Positions 35,037 through 44,648 of a DNA stretch of 64,000 bases are shown here, piece by piece. Position 1 is the stretch's first letter. Each line of letters starts with the position of its first letter. The position numbers and the translations under genes were made by a program. The stretch covers positions 62,001 through 126,000 of the forward strand of contig DAOMQA010000006.1 of NCBI GenBank assembly GCA_035445085.1, given 5' to 3'. This DNA comes from JBDHXE01 sp035445085 (GTDB taxonomy: Bacteria > Bacteroidota > Ignavibacteria > Kapaibacteriales > UBA2268). The notes under the pieces are model-generated. The model was not told the DNA's origin. It saw only the letters and a list, made by a program, of their open reading frames with translations, and did no database searches.

Positions 35037-36251
35037 TTACCTTAAATTTACATTTTCAATTATTGTGGCGTAACCTTGCCCTACACCTATGCACATAGTC
35101 GCAAGGGCATACCTTTTATTTTTTTCAATTAGCTCATAAGCTGCAGATAATATTATCCTTGCTCCCGACATTCCCAACGGATGCCCTAAAGCGATAGCTC
35201 CACCATTAGGATTAATTCTATCATCAAAATCTTCTAAACCTAATTCTCTGATACAAGCTAAACTTTGTGCTGCAAAAGCTTCATTTAGTTCAATAACATC
35301 AATATCATTTAATGTTAGTCCAGCTTTTTTTATAGCTTTTTTGCTTGCTTCAACTGGACCAATACCCATAATCCTCGGTTCAACTCCTACTACAGCTGAA
35401 GAAACTATCCGCACCATTGGTGCTAAATTAAATTCTTTCATTGCATTCTCGGAGCCTATTAATAATGCTGCTGCACCATCGTTAATACCAGAAGAATTAC
35501 CTGCGGTAACGGTCCCACCTTGCTTAAAGGCAGGCTTAAGTTTACTTAAGGTGTCAATATTTGTATCTGCCCTAATAAATTCATCATTGTTGAAGATTAT
35601 AGGGGCGCCTTTTCTTTGCTGAATTTGCACGTCTATAATTTCGCGTTTCATTTTATTTGATTTCGATGCTTCATTAGCTTTTAGCTGTGAACGATATGCG
35701 AACTCATCTTGAGATTGTCTGTCAATATTATACATTTCAGCTACATTTTCGGCAGTATTACCCATAGAATCAGTTCCATACATTTGGTCCATTTTAGGAT
35801 TTACAAAACGCCAGCCAATAGAAGTATCAAATATATGAGCTTCTCGTCCAAATGCTTGGTCATTTTTACTCAAGACAAACGGAGAACGCGACATACTTTC
35901 TACACCACCAGCAATCACTAATTCAGCATCGTTAGCGATTATTGAGCGAGAGGCACTAATAATAGCACTCATTCCAGATGCACAAAGCCTATTTACAGTT
36001 TCGCCAGGAACAGTATGAGGCAAGCCAGCAAGTAACAAAGACATACGCGCTATATTTCGATTATCTTCACCTGCTTGATTAGCGCAGCCAAGTATTACTT
36101 CGTCGATACGACTTGGATCTATACTACTATTTCTTTGTATTATTTCTCTGATTGTTAATGCAGCCATATCATCTGGTCTTACTGATGATAAAGTGCCGCC
36201 GTATTTTCCTATTCCTGTTCTAATTCCATCTATTATATAAGTAGAATTCAT
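35037..36251 (-). CDS. Acetyl-CoA C-acyltransferase (thiolase)
   Basis: Condensing/cleaving thiolase of 404 residues for beta-oxidation or acetoacetyl-CoA metabolism. The acyl-enzyme Cys is in NRLCASGMSAI near residue 90. The second half has IELNEAFAAQSLACIRE with the catalytic His partner, NPNGGAIALGHPLGMSGAR with the active His near 355, and CIGVGQGYA with the second catalytic Cys near 387. The GGVESMSRSPFVL block is of the 3-oxoadipyl-CoA/FadA group. The N-terminus MNSTYIIDGIRTGIGKYGG is complete. The physiological chain length is not resolved. Confidence 0.93.
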   Translation of the reverse strand: MNSTYIIDGIRTGIGKYGGTLSSVRPDDMAALTIREIIQRNSSIDPSRIDEVILGCANQAGEDNRNIARMSLLLAGLPHTVPGETVNRLCASGMSAIISASRSIIANDAELVIAGGVESMSRSPFVLSKNDQAFGREAHIFDTSIGWRFVNPKMDQMYGTDSMGNTAENVAEMYNIDRQSQDEFAYRSQLKANEASKSNKMKREIIDVQIQQRKGAPIIFNNDEFIRADTNIDTLSKLKPAFKQGGTVTAGNSSGINDGAAALLIGSENAMKEFNLAPMVRIVSSAVVGVEPRIMGIGPVEASKKAIKKAGLTLNDIDVIELNEAFAAQSLACIRELGLEDFDDRINPNGGAIALGHPLGMSGARIILSAAYELIEKNKRYALATMCIGVGQGYATIIENVNLR

Positions 36252-36724
36252 ATTTTATGGTATCCTTAATTTTAAACATTATGTCGAATATTAAACAAAA
36301 AAATTGAATAAATTTAACCACAATTCAAATAATACAAGACTGTCGAATTACTTGGATAAATTTTATAAGCTAATGAATATTGTGGAATTGTTGGTTTTAT
36401 TTATACAATAGTATTTTTTTAGCCAAATAAGCATATCTTATAATTTCGAGATTTGTCTAATAATTTCAGAGTATAAATTTTTATAACTATAGATTAAATC
36501 AGGTATTGCGAGTATTTGTATCAAAGGAGGAACTCTCTTAAAATAAGTTTGGCAAAGGATTTAGTAGAAAATTAATCAATAAGTACAAAATTGTGGATTT
36601 AAAGTGAATAGATTCGTGAAAATAAAGTTGGCATATAACTTGAGAAAAGTTTAGAAGGATGTAATTTATTTTATAGAAATTGGAAGAAAAAGTATAATAT
36701 TAAATTTTCACATGGAGGTGAATT
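36252..36724. other. Long non-coding region upstream of the flagellin genes
   Basis: 473 bases between the thiolase start (-) and the first flagellin (+), with no ORF of useful length. It holds a sigma-54-like site (36629-36644) and a strong Shine-Dalgarno sequence (GGAGG at 36714-36718). A second GGCAAAG stretch near 36550 looks similar but lacks the -12 element. I see no tRNA or other clear RNA gene. Confidence 0.5.
36629..36644 (+). promoter_or_regulatory. Candidate sigma-54 promoter for flagellin
   Basis: TGGCAT, five bases, TTGAG: the GG and GA dinucleotides are ten bases apart, as in the sigma-54 -24/-12 consensus TGGCAC-N5-TTGCA. The last base of the -24 box and the -12 C differ. Transcription would start near 36655, giving a leader of about 70 bases with GGAGG ahead of the flagellin ATG. 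Confidence 0.5.
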
Positions 36725-37660
36725 ATGCCATTTGCAATAGGTGGTAATTCAAGGATTAGAACTAATACTCCGGCAGAGAATGCTTACAATGCTCTTGATG
36801 TATCGAATAGAGATATATCTTTAAGGCAATTGCGTTTGTCTACTGGTAAAAGGATAAATAACGCGGCAGATGATGTTGCCGGTTATATAACATCGCGTGC
36901 CTTGCAAGCACGAAATGGTTCGCTTAAAGCAGCTTTAAATGCTGTGGGTGATGCAACAAACGTTACTTATATTATAATGGATTCATTAGAAAATATTAAT
37001 GAGTTGTTGCAGAAAATCAAAGAAGCTGCTGGAAATGCGGCATCTGGTGCTACTGGAACTGATGAAAAAGTTGCTTTGGCAAAAGCTGCGTATCGTATGG
37101 CTCAACAAATTCAAACTGTTGTTGATTCTACTGTATTTAGTGGTCGTCAATTAATAGATGGTTCGTTTTCTGCTAACTTCGTAATAGGTAGTAATGCCGT
37201 AAATAGTTTGCTAACACTAAGTATAGATATGACTACTGGTAATATTCATGAATTTAATGTTGATGAGAATTTTAATTTAAATTCTATGACGCAAACATCT
37301 TTTGCTTCGGTTATTGGTTTAGATTTGAATGATTTAAATAACGTAACTAGCACCGATACAGGTGTATTTGATAATGTAAGAATCGAACATACATTGCAGA
37401 GTTTAGCTTATGCAATAGAGAATGTAAACAAAGTAGCATCGTATGTGGGTGGTATTACTAATCGTTTAGTATCACAAGAAGATTTGCTCAAAAACCAAAT
37501 AGTAAACTATAATGCAGCTATATCAAGGATAGAAGATACTGATGTTGCAAAAGAACAATTGCAGTTGATTAAATCACAATTCTTGCAACAAGCATCATTG
37601 ATTTCTTTGGCACAAGCGAATTCTAACCCACAAGCATTTTTACAATTAATTCAAGGATAA
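36725..37660 (+). CDS. Flagellin, copy 1
   Basis: Flagellar filament subunit of 311 residues, a short flagellin with D0 and D1 domains and only a small variable centre. The N-terminus (RQLRLSTGKRINNAADDVAG, near residues 35-54) and the C-terminus (AAISRIEDTDVAKEQLQLIK, then SQFLQQASLISLAQANSNPQ) match the conserved coiled-coil ends. It starts MPFAIGGNSRIRTNTPAEN, with extra residues before the usual D0 start. It has a strong ribosome-binding site (CATGGAGGTG). Copy 2 follows after 20 bases and is nearly the same at both ends but diverged in the middle (about 165-250). Confidence 0.95.
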   Translation: MPFAIGGNSRIRTNTPAENAYNALDVSNRDISLRQLRLSTGKRINNAADDVAGYITSRALQARNGSLKAALNAVGDATNVTYIIMDSLENINELLQKIKEAAGNAASGATGTDEKVALAKAAYRMAQQIQTVVDSTVFSGRQLIDGSFSANFVIGSNAVNSLLTLSIDMTTGNIHEFNVDENFNLNSMTQTSFASVIGLDLNDLNNVTSTDTGVFDNVRIEHTLQSLAYAIENVNKVASYVGGITNRLVSQEDLLKNQIVNYNAAISRIEDTDVAKEQLQLIKSQFLQQASLISLAQANSNPQAFLQLIQG

Positions 37661-37680
37661 TTTTTTAAAGGAGTAATATT

Positions 37681-38616
37681 ATGCCATTTGCAATAGGCGG
37701 TAACGCAAGAATAAGAACAAATACACCGGCAGAGAATGCCTATAACTCATTAGAAGTGTCTAATAGAGATATATCTTTAAGGCAACTTAGATTGTCTACG
37801 GGAAAAAGAATTAATAATGCAGCTGACGACGTTGCGGGTTATATTACATCAAGAGCTTTGCAGGCTAGAAATGGTTCTCTAAAATCAGCTCTTTTGACAG
37901 TAGGCGACGCCCAAAACTCGGCTAATATCCTCATGGATTCATTAGATGGAATAAATGAATTACTTTCTAAAATTAAAGATGCTACATCTCAAGCAGCTTC
38001 TGGAGCTTTAGGAACTGATGAAAAAGTAGCTTTAGCGAAAGCAGCTTATAGATTAACGCAACAAATTCAAACCTTAGTAGATTCCACTGTATTTGGGGGC
38101 GCCCAATTATTAGGAGGTTCATTTACATCAAACTTTATTATTGGCTTAGATTCTAAAAATACTCTTCTAACTTTGGGTATAGATATGTCTACTAATAATA
38201 TTGACTTCAATGTTGAAGGTAATAATTTTAATGTAAATGCTTTAAATACAGATAATTTTGGTAGCATTGCTGATTTTAATTTAGCAAGCTTAAATTTAGT
38301 AACATCAACTGATTTGGGGATATTTAGTACAACACAAATTGGTACAACCCTAACGTCATTATCTAAATCAATCGACAATGTCAATAAAGTAGCATCATAT
38401 CTAGGTGGTATATCAAATAGATTATCATCACAAGAAGACTTACTCAAAAATCAAATAGTAAACTATAATGCAGCTATTTCAAGAATAGAAGATGCAGATG
38501 TTGCTAAAGAACAATTACAATTAATTAAATCACAGTTCTTGCAACAGGCATCATTAACATCATTAACTCAAGCTAATCAAAACCCAAGTACATTTTTACA
38601 GCTTATCAGAGGTTAA
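37681..38616 (+). CDS. Flagellin, copy 2
   Basis: 311 residues, same length as copy 1 and clearly a tandem duplicate. The first 70 residues are nearly identical in protein, while codons differ throughout, so the duplication is old or has been under purifying selection. The central region (NIDFNVEGNNFNVNALNTDN and on) has diverged. GGAG lies nine bases before the ATG. The gene is convergent with polA with 29 bases between. Two flagellins may form different filament segments; that is inference. No other flagellar genes are in the window. Confidence 0.95.
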   Translation: MPFAIGGNARIRTNTPAENAYNSLEVSNRDISLRQLRLSTGKRINNAADDVAGYITSRALQARNGSLKSALLTVGDAQNSANILMDSLDGINELLSKIKDATSQAASGALGTDEKVALAKAAYRLTQQIQTLVDSTVFGGAQLLGGSFTSNFIIGLDSKNTLLTLGIDMSTNNIDFNVEGNNFNVNALNTDNFGSIADFNLASLNLVTSTDLGIFSTTQIGTTLTSLSKSIDNVNKVASYLGGISNRLSSQEDLLKNQIVNYNAAISRIEDADVAKEQLQLIKSQFLQQASLTSLTQANQNPSTFLQLIRG

Positions 38617-38645
38617 TGAAAGTATAATTCTAATTAATATATGAT

Positions 38646-41438
38646 TTAATGGGCTTCAAGCCAATTATTACCTATTCCATATTCAACTAATATTGGGACC
38701 TCTCCTAATGGAATGGCACTTTGCATTAGTTTAATGATTTCGTTAGGTAATATACCTAATTCGTTGTTGTGTACTTCGAATATAAGTTCATCATGAACTT
38801 GCATAATAAGCTTGGTTTGATAATTATTCTGATTTAAAAAATTAGAAATGTTTATCATTGCTATTTTTATCATATCCGAGGCACTCCCTTGGATAGGCAT
38901 ATTTATTGCGCCACGCTCGGCTGCTGTTCTTAGGTTATTGTTCTTACTATAAATGTCTGGAAAATATCTTCTTCGTTTTAAGATAGTTTCTGAGTACCCA
39001 TTATCCTTAGTAAAATTAATAGCTTCTTCCATATAAGACTTAATACCAGGATACTTATCAAAATAATTATCAATAATAGATTTAGCGTCCTTTCTACTTA
39101 TTTCTAATCTTTGAGCTAAACCAAAGCTACCTAATCCATACATAATTCCAAAGTTTACAGTTTTGGCTATTCTTCTCAAATCTTTATTGACTTCTTCAAT
39201 AGGTAAACCATATAAATTTGAGGCTGTTGCAGAATGTATATCTAACCCTTGCTTGAAACTCTCTATCATATGGACGTCTTTACACATATATGCCATTATT
39301 CTTAATTCTATTTGAGAATAATCAGCGCTTAAAATTTTAAAATTATCATTCTTAGCTATAAATGCCTTTCTAATTTCTTTGCCAGCGTCGGTTCTAATTG
39401 GTATGTTCTGTAAATTAGGATCTGTGGAAGATAGTCTTCCAGTAGCAGCAACGGTTTGATTATAGGTAGTATGTATTCTATTGGTGTTTTTATTAATTAA
39501 TTTGGGTAAAGCATCTACATAGGTGGATTTCAGTTTACCTAAATGCCTATATTCTAAAATCTTCTTAACAAATGGGTAATTTGATGAAAGTTCCGTTAAA
39601 ACTTGTAAGTCAGTACTAAAGCCTGTTTTATTCTTTTTTAAAGGTACGATTTGTAATTTATCAAATAATATTTCTGCAAGTTGTTTTGGCGAGTCAATAT
39701 TAAATTCTTCACCTGCTTCGCGGTAAATATCATGTGATAAGATGTTGAGTTGTTTACTTAAATTTATTGAAATATCAGATAAGGCTTTGCTATCAATAGA
39801 TACCCCGTCGAATTCCATTTGAGTTAGAACAGATACGATTGGAAATTCAATTTCAGTAGCTAATCGTATGAGATTATTTTCTTCTAATATATTTGATAGT
39901 ACATTAGAAAGTTTTAGAGCCAAATCAGCATCTTCGGCAGCATAATCGCAAATTAAAATTGGATCGATTTCTCGCATCGTTTTTTGCTCACTCTTTTTGT
40001 CTCCAATTAGTGAGCTTATTGGAATAGGGGAGTAGTTTAAGTACTTTCTACTTATTGCGTCTAAATTATGCTTATCGTCTGGGTTGATTAAGTACGAAGC
40101 AACCATTGTATCGAAGGCTATAGGGTTTACACTTATTCCAAAACGCTTTAATATATACATATCAAATTTTGAGTTTTGTCCGCATTTTTTAATGCTTATA
40201 TCTTCTAAAGTAGCTTTGAGTAAACCCAAAACTTCCATTAATTCTAAAGATATCTCCCATACTTTAGTTGTATGTTGAGAAAATAAATCGAAACTATCTT
40301 GCGAATTATTTCCGCTCTCTACTGGAATATATACACCAGTATCTTCGTCATTTGATAATGCTATACCTACTATATTACAATTATTTCTGTCTAACGAGTC
40401 GGTTTCTAAGTCAAAAGCTAAATATTTGCTTTTATCTAAGTTATTCAAATATTGCTTAATAGATTCTATCGTACTAAGTAGTGTATATTCTTTATTACCT
40501 ACCTTGTTATTCTTAATATTATCCTCAATATTAAGTGGAGTAGAATTATATCCTAAATTATCTTTAACTGCCTTTTCTTTCCATCTTAATCTAAGCGTAT
40601 TAATGCCAACCTTCTGGAAAAATAAATCTAATTCGTCATATTTAGGTTTTTGTAGTTGAAGATCATCTAATGTAGTTTCTAAGTACATATCTGTTTTAAT
40701 TGTAACTAATTCCTTTGATAAAAAGGCAATATCTTTATTACTACTTAGCTTATCAAATAATGATTTCTTATCAATTTCGTTGAGATTGCTATATAGGTAT
40801 TCCATAGTCCCATATCGTTGTATCAATGGAATTGCGGTTTTTTCTCCTACACCTTTCACTCCAGGTATGTTGTCCACCGCATCGCCTATGAGTCCCATTA
40901 CATCAATTACTTTATCAGGACTTACTCCGAATTTTTCTTCAACTTCTTTAAAATCTATTATTTGAAAGTCCTCACCTTTACTGCCAGGTTTGAAGACTTT
41001 TATGTTTGTATCTACTAACTGATAGTAGTCCTTGTCTGAAGTTACACAATAAACTAAGGTTTCATCATTAGCAATTTTCTTCGCAATTGAGCCTATTATA
41101 TCATCTGCTTCAAAACCTGCCTCCTCGTATTGAAATATGGATAAATTATCAATTAATTCTTTTATCAAAGGCATCTGTAATGACAAATCTTCAGGGAATG
41201 CTTCTCTGTTCTGCTTATATGGTGGATAACTAATGTGGCGAAATGTCGGCTCAGACCTATCGAATATTATAGCCATATATTCGGGCTTTTCTTTTTCTAA
41301 AAGAGAAGTGATAATATTGGTAAATCCAAAAATAGCACCAGTAGGCATACCATCGTTATTTTTTAAGGAGGTGTTACCCATGGCGTGATAAGCACGAAAT
41401 ACTAGGGACATTGCATCAATTAAGTATACTTTTTTCAT
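38646..41438 (-). CDS. polA: DNA polymerase I
   Basis: 930-residue repair and Okazaki-fragment polymerase with three domains. Residues 1 to about 300 are the 5'-3' exonuclease (VYLIDAMSLVFRAYHAM, FEADDIIGSIAKKI). The 3'-5' exonuclease at about 330-510 keeps its catalytic residues: FDLETDS near 343-349, KFDMYIL, and the Tyr and Asp of YAAEDADLAL, so proofreading is likely active. The polymerase domain shows SADYSQIELRIMAY (motif A, near 705), TVNFGIMYGLG (O helix, near 760) and VHDELIFEV (motif C, near 880). It is divergent from purN. Confidence 0.96.
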   Translation of the reverse strand: MKKVYLIDAMSLVFRAYHAMGNTSLKNNDGMPTGAIFGFTNIITSLLEKEKPEYMAIIFDRSEPTFRHISYPPYKQNREAFPEDLSLQMPLIKELIDNLSIFQYEEAGFEADDIIGSIAKKIANDETLVYCVTSDKDYYQLVDTNIKVFKPGSKGEDFQIIDFKEVEEKFGVSPDKVIDVMGLIGDAVDNIPGVKGVGEKTAIPLIQRYGTMEYLYSNLNEIDKKSLFDKLSSNKDIAFLSKELVTIKTDMYLETTLDDLQLQKPKYDELDLFFQKVGINTLRLRWKEKAVKDNLGYNSTPLNIEDNIKNNKVGNKEYTLLSTIESIKQYLNNLDKSKYLAFDLETDSLDRNNCNIVGIALSNDEDTGVYIPVESGNNSQDSFDLFSQHTTKVWEISLELMEVLGLLKATLEDISIKKCGQNSKFDMYILKRFGISVNPIAFDTMVASYLINPDDKHNLDAISRKYLNYSPIPISSLIGDKKSEQKTMREIDPILICDYAAEDADLALKLSNVLSNILEENNLIRLATEIEFPIVSVLTQMEFDGVSIDSKALSDISINLSKQLNILSHDIYREAGEEFNIDSPKQLAEILFDKLQIVPLKKNKTGFSTDLQVLTELSSNYPFVKKILEYRHLGKLKSTYVDALPKLINKNTNRIHTTYNQTVAATGRLSSTDPNLQNIPIRTDAGKEIRKAFIAKNDNFKILSADYSQIELRIMAYMCKDVHMIESFKQGLDIHSATASNLYGLPIEEVNKDLRRIAKTVNFGIMYGLGSFGLAQRLEISRKDAKSIIDNYFDKYPGIKSYMEEAINFTKDNGYSETILKRRRYFPDIYSKNNNLRTAAERGAINMPIQGSASDMIKIAMINISNFLNQNNYQTKLIMQVHDELIFEVHNNELGILPNEIIKLMQSAIPLGEVPILVEYGIGNNWLEAH

Positions 41439-41578
41439 TTTTCATTATTTTATATCTTAGAAAAACTATAAGATATAATTTACATTTTATTATTGCATAA
41501 TTTATATTGTGAAAATTATACGAAAAAAGAATTAAAAAGTATTAGGTAAAATTGAAGGATTGAATAGAGATTTTCTAT

Positions 41579-41586
41579 TATTTTTG
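41579..41586 (+). promoter_or_regulatory. Bacteroidota-type -7 element (TATTTTTG) before purN
   Basis: TAnnTTTG match 21 bases before the purN ATG. TTG triplets upstream are not at the usual spacing. Confidence 0.3.
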
Positions 41587-41607
41587 AATAAAAGATAAAG
41601 GTAGCTT

Positions 41608-42210
41608 ATGGAAAAGTTAAAAATTTGTTTTTTTGCATCGCATTCTGGCTCAAATATGCAAGCAATAATCGATACAGTAGAGTCGGGGAAATTAGAAGCA
41701 GAATTAAAGTGTCTAATTACAAATAATTCTGATAGCATTGCACTTCAAAGAGCGCAAAGGCATAATATCCCTACCTATCATATTAGTTCAAAACACTATC
41801 CAGACAAAGATGGTTTTGATAAGAAGGTTAAAGCTATCATTAAAGAATTAGATATTAATATAATTGTATTAGCAGGCTATATGAAATTACTTTCTCAAGC
41901 AATTATTGATGCGGTTGGCGGGAGAGTGCTCAATATTCACCCAGCGCTTTTACCCAAATTCGGAGGAGAGGGTATGTGGGGGATGAACGTACATAGAGCA
42001 GTAATTGAAGCTGGGGAAAAGGAGAGTGGAGCAACGATACATTTAGTAAATTCTATGTATGATAAGGGACGAATTTTAGGAAGTAAGAGGGTTAGTATAG
42101 ATAATAATGAAACTCCAGAAAGTTTATCAAAAAAAGTTTTGGAGGCAGAGCATTTGCTATATAGCGATATACTTATTAAAATATCAAAAGGTGAAATAAT
42201 CATACCTTAG
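41608..42210 (+). CDS. purN: Phosphoribosylglycinamide formyltransferase
   Basis: Transfers a formyl group from 10-formyl-THF to GAR in purine synthesis, step three. The 200-residue enzyme begins KICFFASHSGSNMQAIIDTV, with the phosphate-binding SGSN loop. It contains VLNIHPALLPKFGGEGMWG near residues 109-127 with catalytic Asn and His, and ATIHLVNSMYDKGRILGS near 137-154 with the catalytic Asp. The stop overlaps the end of the penicillin-acylase-family gene on the other strand by four bases. There are no other pur genes nearby. Confidence 0.95.
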   Translation: MEKLKICFFASHSGSNMQAIIDTVESGKLEAELKCLITNNSDSIALQRAQRHNIPTYHISSKHYPDKDGFDKKVKAIIKELDINIIVLAGYMKLLSQAIIDAVGGRVLNIHPALLPKFGGEGMWGMNVHRAVIEAGEKESGATIHLVNSMYDKGRILGSKRVSIDNNETPESLSKKVLEAEHLLYSDILIKISKGEIIIP

Positions 42211-44648
42211 TCTTTTGAGAAGCTTACTTTTCTTTTAAAGTCTGAGTTGATAGCTCGTGAAATAGGGACTGAAATATAACCACCATTTAACCATAACTGA
42301 TACTGATCTTTGTAGTTTACTGACTGTGGGTTTCCTGAAATACCTCCAGGCAATACCATGTATACTACTGTGTCTTGCAAATTACAGACAAATCTTACAG
42401 ATGGATAAACGCTTGCCTCATACTTCTTATTATAGTTCCAACCACTATTGAGTATAGTAGTATTGTCCCCGCCAATAGAAAATTTATCGAATTTAAAGAC
42501 CGAAGATAATTCTGGACTTCTATTTAGTATATGACTTGGAGTAATTTCGTGTAGCTTACCATAGTGCCAAGTTGAAATATTTTTACTTTCAAAAAAATTA
42601 ATTCCTTCTTTTATAGCATCTCTAAAACTAACAAATATAATATAATCTCTATTTTCGATTTCTTTAGTGCTAACATTATCAAATATTTTTTCTTCATCTT
42701 TAGTGATAGCTTCTAATAATTTTCTTGTTGAAATACTATTAAGAAATGTATATTGACTCATTAGAGAATTACCTAACTCATCTGAAAATGTATTTTTTAA
42801 TAAATTACTAAAAAATAAAGTATAAATTGAAGCCGCAACATCTCTGCTCGACAATGTATTATTCCATGTATTTAATTTATTAAGAGCTTTAATCTCCAAA
42901 TTATTTAACAAACTTTGTTTTGTACTCAGCACCTTTAGCGCAACATCTAATAATTCTTTGGAATACACTGATTTTTGATCCATTTGAAGATATTTTGTCC
43001 TTGAAATATTATTTGGTTTTTCTATCGCCAAAACCTCATTAATTCTTTTGAACCGTGAGTCCGGTTCTTGATAATTTGTTATGTAATTCGTACTTTGAAC
43101 ATATAAGTTATTAGCAGATAATAAATACCCATCTTGCTTAGTATCAGATATTATGGAAGTATTATATAACTTTTCATAACCTAACCACTTGTATCTATGT
43201 TTATAAGAGGCTTGTGGTATTAGAGGATTATGGCTTTGCTCTCGAATTGGGACTTCTCCAGCAGGTACTATTTTAATTAACTTATCTGTGCCAACATAAT
43301 GAAAGCTAAGACCAGGAGAAACCCAAGTATTAAATGCACTTTGAAATTCGTTAAAATTTTCAGATCTATTGATTTTATACATAGTTAATATTTCATCAGA
43401 TATTTTGTTACCTATCCATTGAAAACTCAAAGCATTATTATTAAAATATGCTGTTTCAGGGTAGTACTTGCCACTAGAATATGATTTTAAGTTTCTTGAA
43501 AGGTGTGATTCTGATATAATAGCTGAAATATTAGTCTTTTTTATATAATATAAATAGGGTTCACTGTTTTTTATTTTAATCGTATCTGCAATATATACTA
43601 GCTTGTTTTTTGTAGTATCATTTGTATAATAAAATCGCTTATCTTTTGATAACTTTTCAATATGATAATCAAAGTCATCAATTAATAGACTCGTAATACC
43701 CCAAGATATATTATCATTCCGCCCAATGATAGGCAGCGGAATACCAGGAATCATTAACCCAACTGTATTAAAATTATCATTACTGATATGCACTTCCAAC
43801 CATCTTGCAGGGACAGAAATTGCAGTATGTGGGTCATTTGCTAATATTAATTCATTCCCTTGCGAAGTCGTTCCACCTGTAGTCCAGCAATTTGAACCTA
43901 TTCCACTCTGAAGAGTGCCAAACGTTTCGTTCATCTTAGTTAATGTCTTGATATAATTTGAATCCACGTTGATTTTATTCTTATCTAACGCTTCATTAAA
44001 TTTAAAGTCAGAAAAGTTAGGTATAAAATACTTTAAATAATTCTCACCTAATTTACTTGCTATCTGACCATTGATAATATCTATCCATATCCCAAAAGAA
44101 AACTCAAATGTCATTGCCTTGCTTATGGCAATTGTTTGCCATGCTTCCCATGGCTTTGGCTCGTATTCTAATAATGCAAATTCAATAGGTAAATCGTTTT
44201 TATGCGTATCGATATAATAATTAATTCCGTTAGTAAAAGATTGAATTATTGATTGAGATTTGCCTGAAAGTGAATCCCAATTCCGTACCGAAATATTCTT
44301 AATTTCAAAACATCTTATAAATTTATCTATATCTAATGCTTCTTTACCAAATATTTCAGAAAGTTCTCCAGTAGAAAAACGCCTCAAAAAATCCATTTGC
44401 CAAAGCCTTTTTTCTGCTTGATAATATCCAACTGCAAAAAATAAATCCTCATCGTTTGTAGCTTGAATATGCCCTACACCATAGTTATTCTCATGGATTG
44501 TAGCTTCATTTAATATTTTGTTAGTATGCCAATTAAGCTCGGTTTCTGATTTATCATCTATTAAATATATTACAAAGGTTATCGAAATAGCAATAAAAAT
44601 TATTATTGTAAGTAATATTGCTAAGGTTTTGTTTAAATCAAAAAACAT
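42207..44648 (-). CDS. Penicillin acylase family (S45) hydrolase
   Basis: N-terminal nucleophile hydrolase of about 813-816 residues, made as a precursor that self-cleaves. An N-terminal transmembrane segment (TLAILLTIIIFIAISITFVI) anchors it, with the catalytic body outside the cytoplasm. The autocatalytic site and nucleophile Ser are in GIGSNCWTTGG near residue 254, followed by LANDPHTAISVPARWLEVH. The alpha chain starts GVGHIQATNDEDLFFAVGYYQ. Members cleave penicillins, acyl-homoserine lactones or other amides; the substrate is unknown. I prefer the ATG at 44648, which forms a TAATG with the upstream gene; an ATG at 44657 is also possible. Confidence 0.88.
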   Translation of the reverse strand: MFFDLNKTLAILLTIIIFIAISITFVIYLIDDKSETELNWHTNKILNEATIHENNYGVGHIQATNDEDLFFAVGYYQAEKRLWQMDFLRRFSTGELSEIFGKEALDIDKFIRCFEIKNISVRNWDSLSGKSQSIIQSFTNGINYYIDTHKNDLPIEFALLEYEPKPWEAWQTIAISKAMTFEFSFGIWIDIINGQIASKLGENYLKYFIPNFSDFKFNEALDKNKINVDSNYIKTLTKMNETFGTLQSGIGSNCWTTGGTTSQGNELILANDPHTAISVPARWLEVHISNDNFNTVGLMIPGIPLPIIGRNDNISWGITSLLIDDFDYHIEKLSKDKRFYYTNDTTKNKLVYIADTIKIKNSEPYLYYIKKTNISAIISESHLSRNLKSYSSGKYYPETAYFNNNALSFQWIGNKISDEILTMYKINRSENFNEFQSAFNTWVSPGLSFHYVGTDKLIKIVPAGEVPIREQSHNPLIPQASYKHRYKWLGYEKLYNTSIISDTKQDGYLLSANNLYVQSTNYITNYQEPDSRFKRINEVLAIEKPNNISRTKYLQMDQKSVYSKELLDVALKVLSTKQSLLNNLEIKALNKLNTWNNTLSSRDVAASIYTLFFSNLLKNTFSDELGNSLMSQYTFLNSISTRKLLEAITKDEEKIFDNVSTKEIENRDYIIFVSFRDAIKEGINFFESKNISTWHYGKLHEITPSHILNRSPELSSVFKFDKFSIGGDNTTILNSGWNYNKKYEASVYPSVRFVCNLQDTVVYMVLPGGISGNPQSVNYKDQYQLWLNGGYISVPISRAINSDFKRKVSFSKD

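Noticed and set aside
36541..36570. Second sigma-54-like site (TTTGGCAAAGG...)
   Set aside because: After GG and ten bases the sequence is AG, not GC or GA, so the -12 element is missing.
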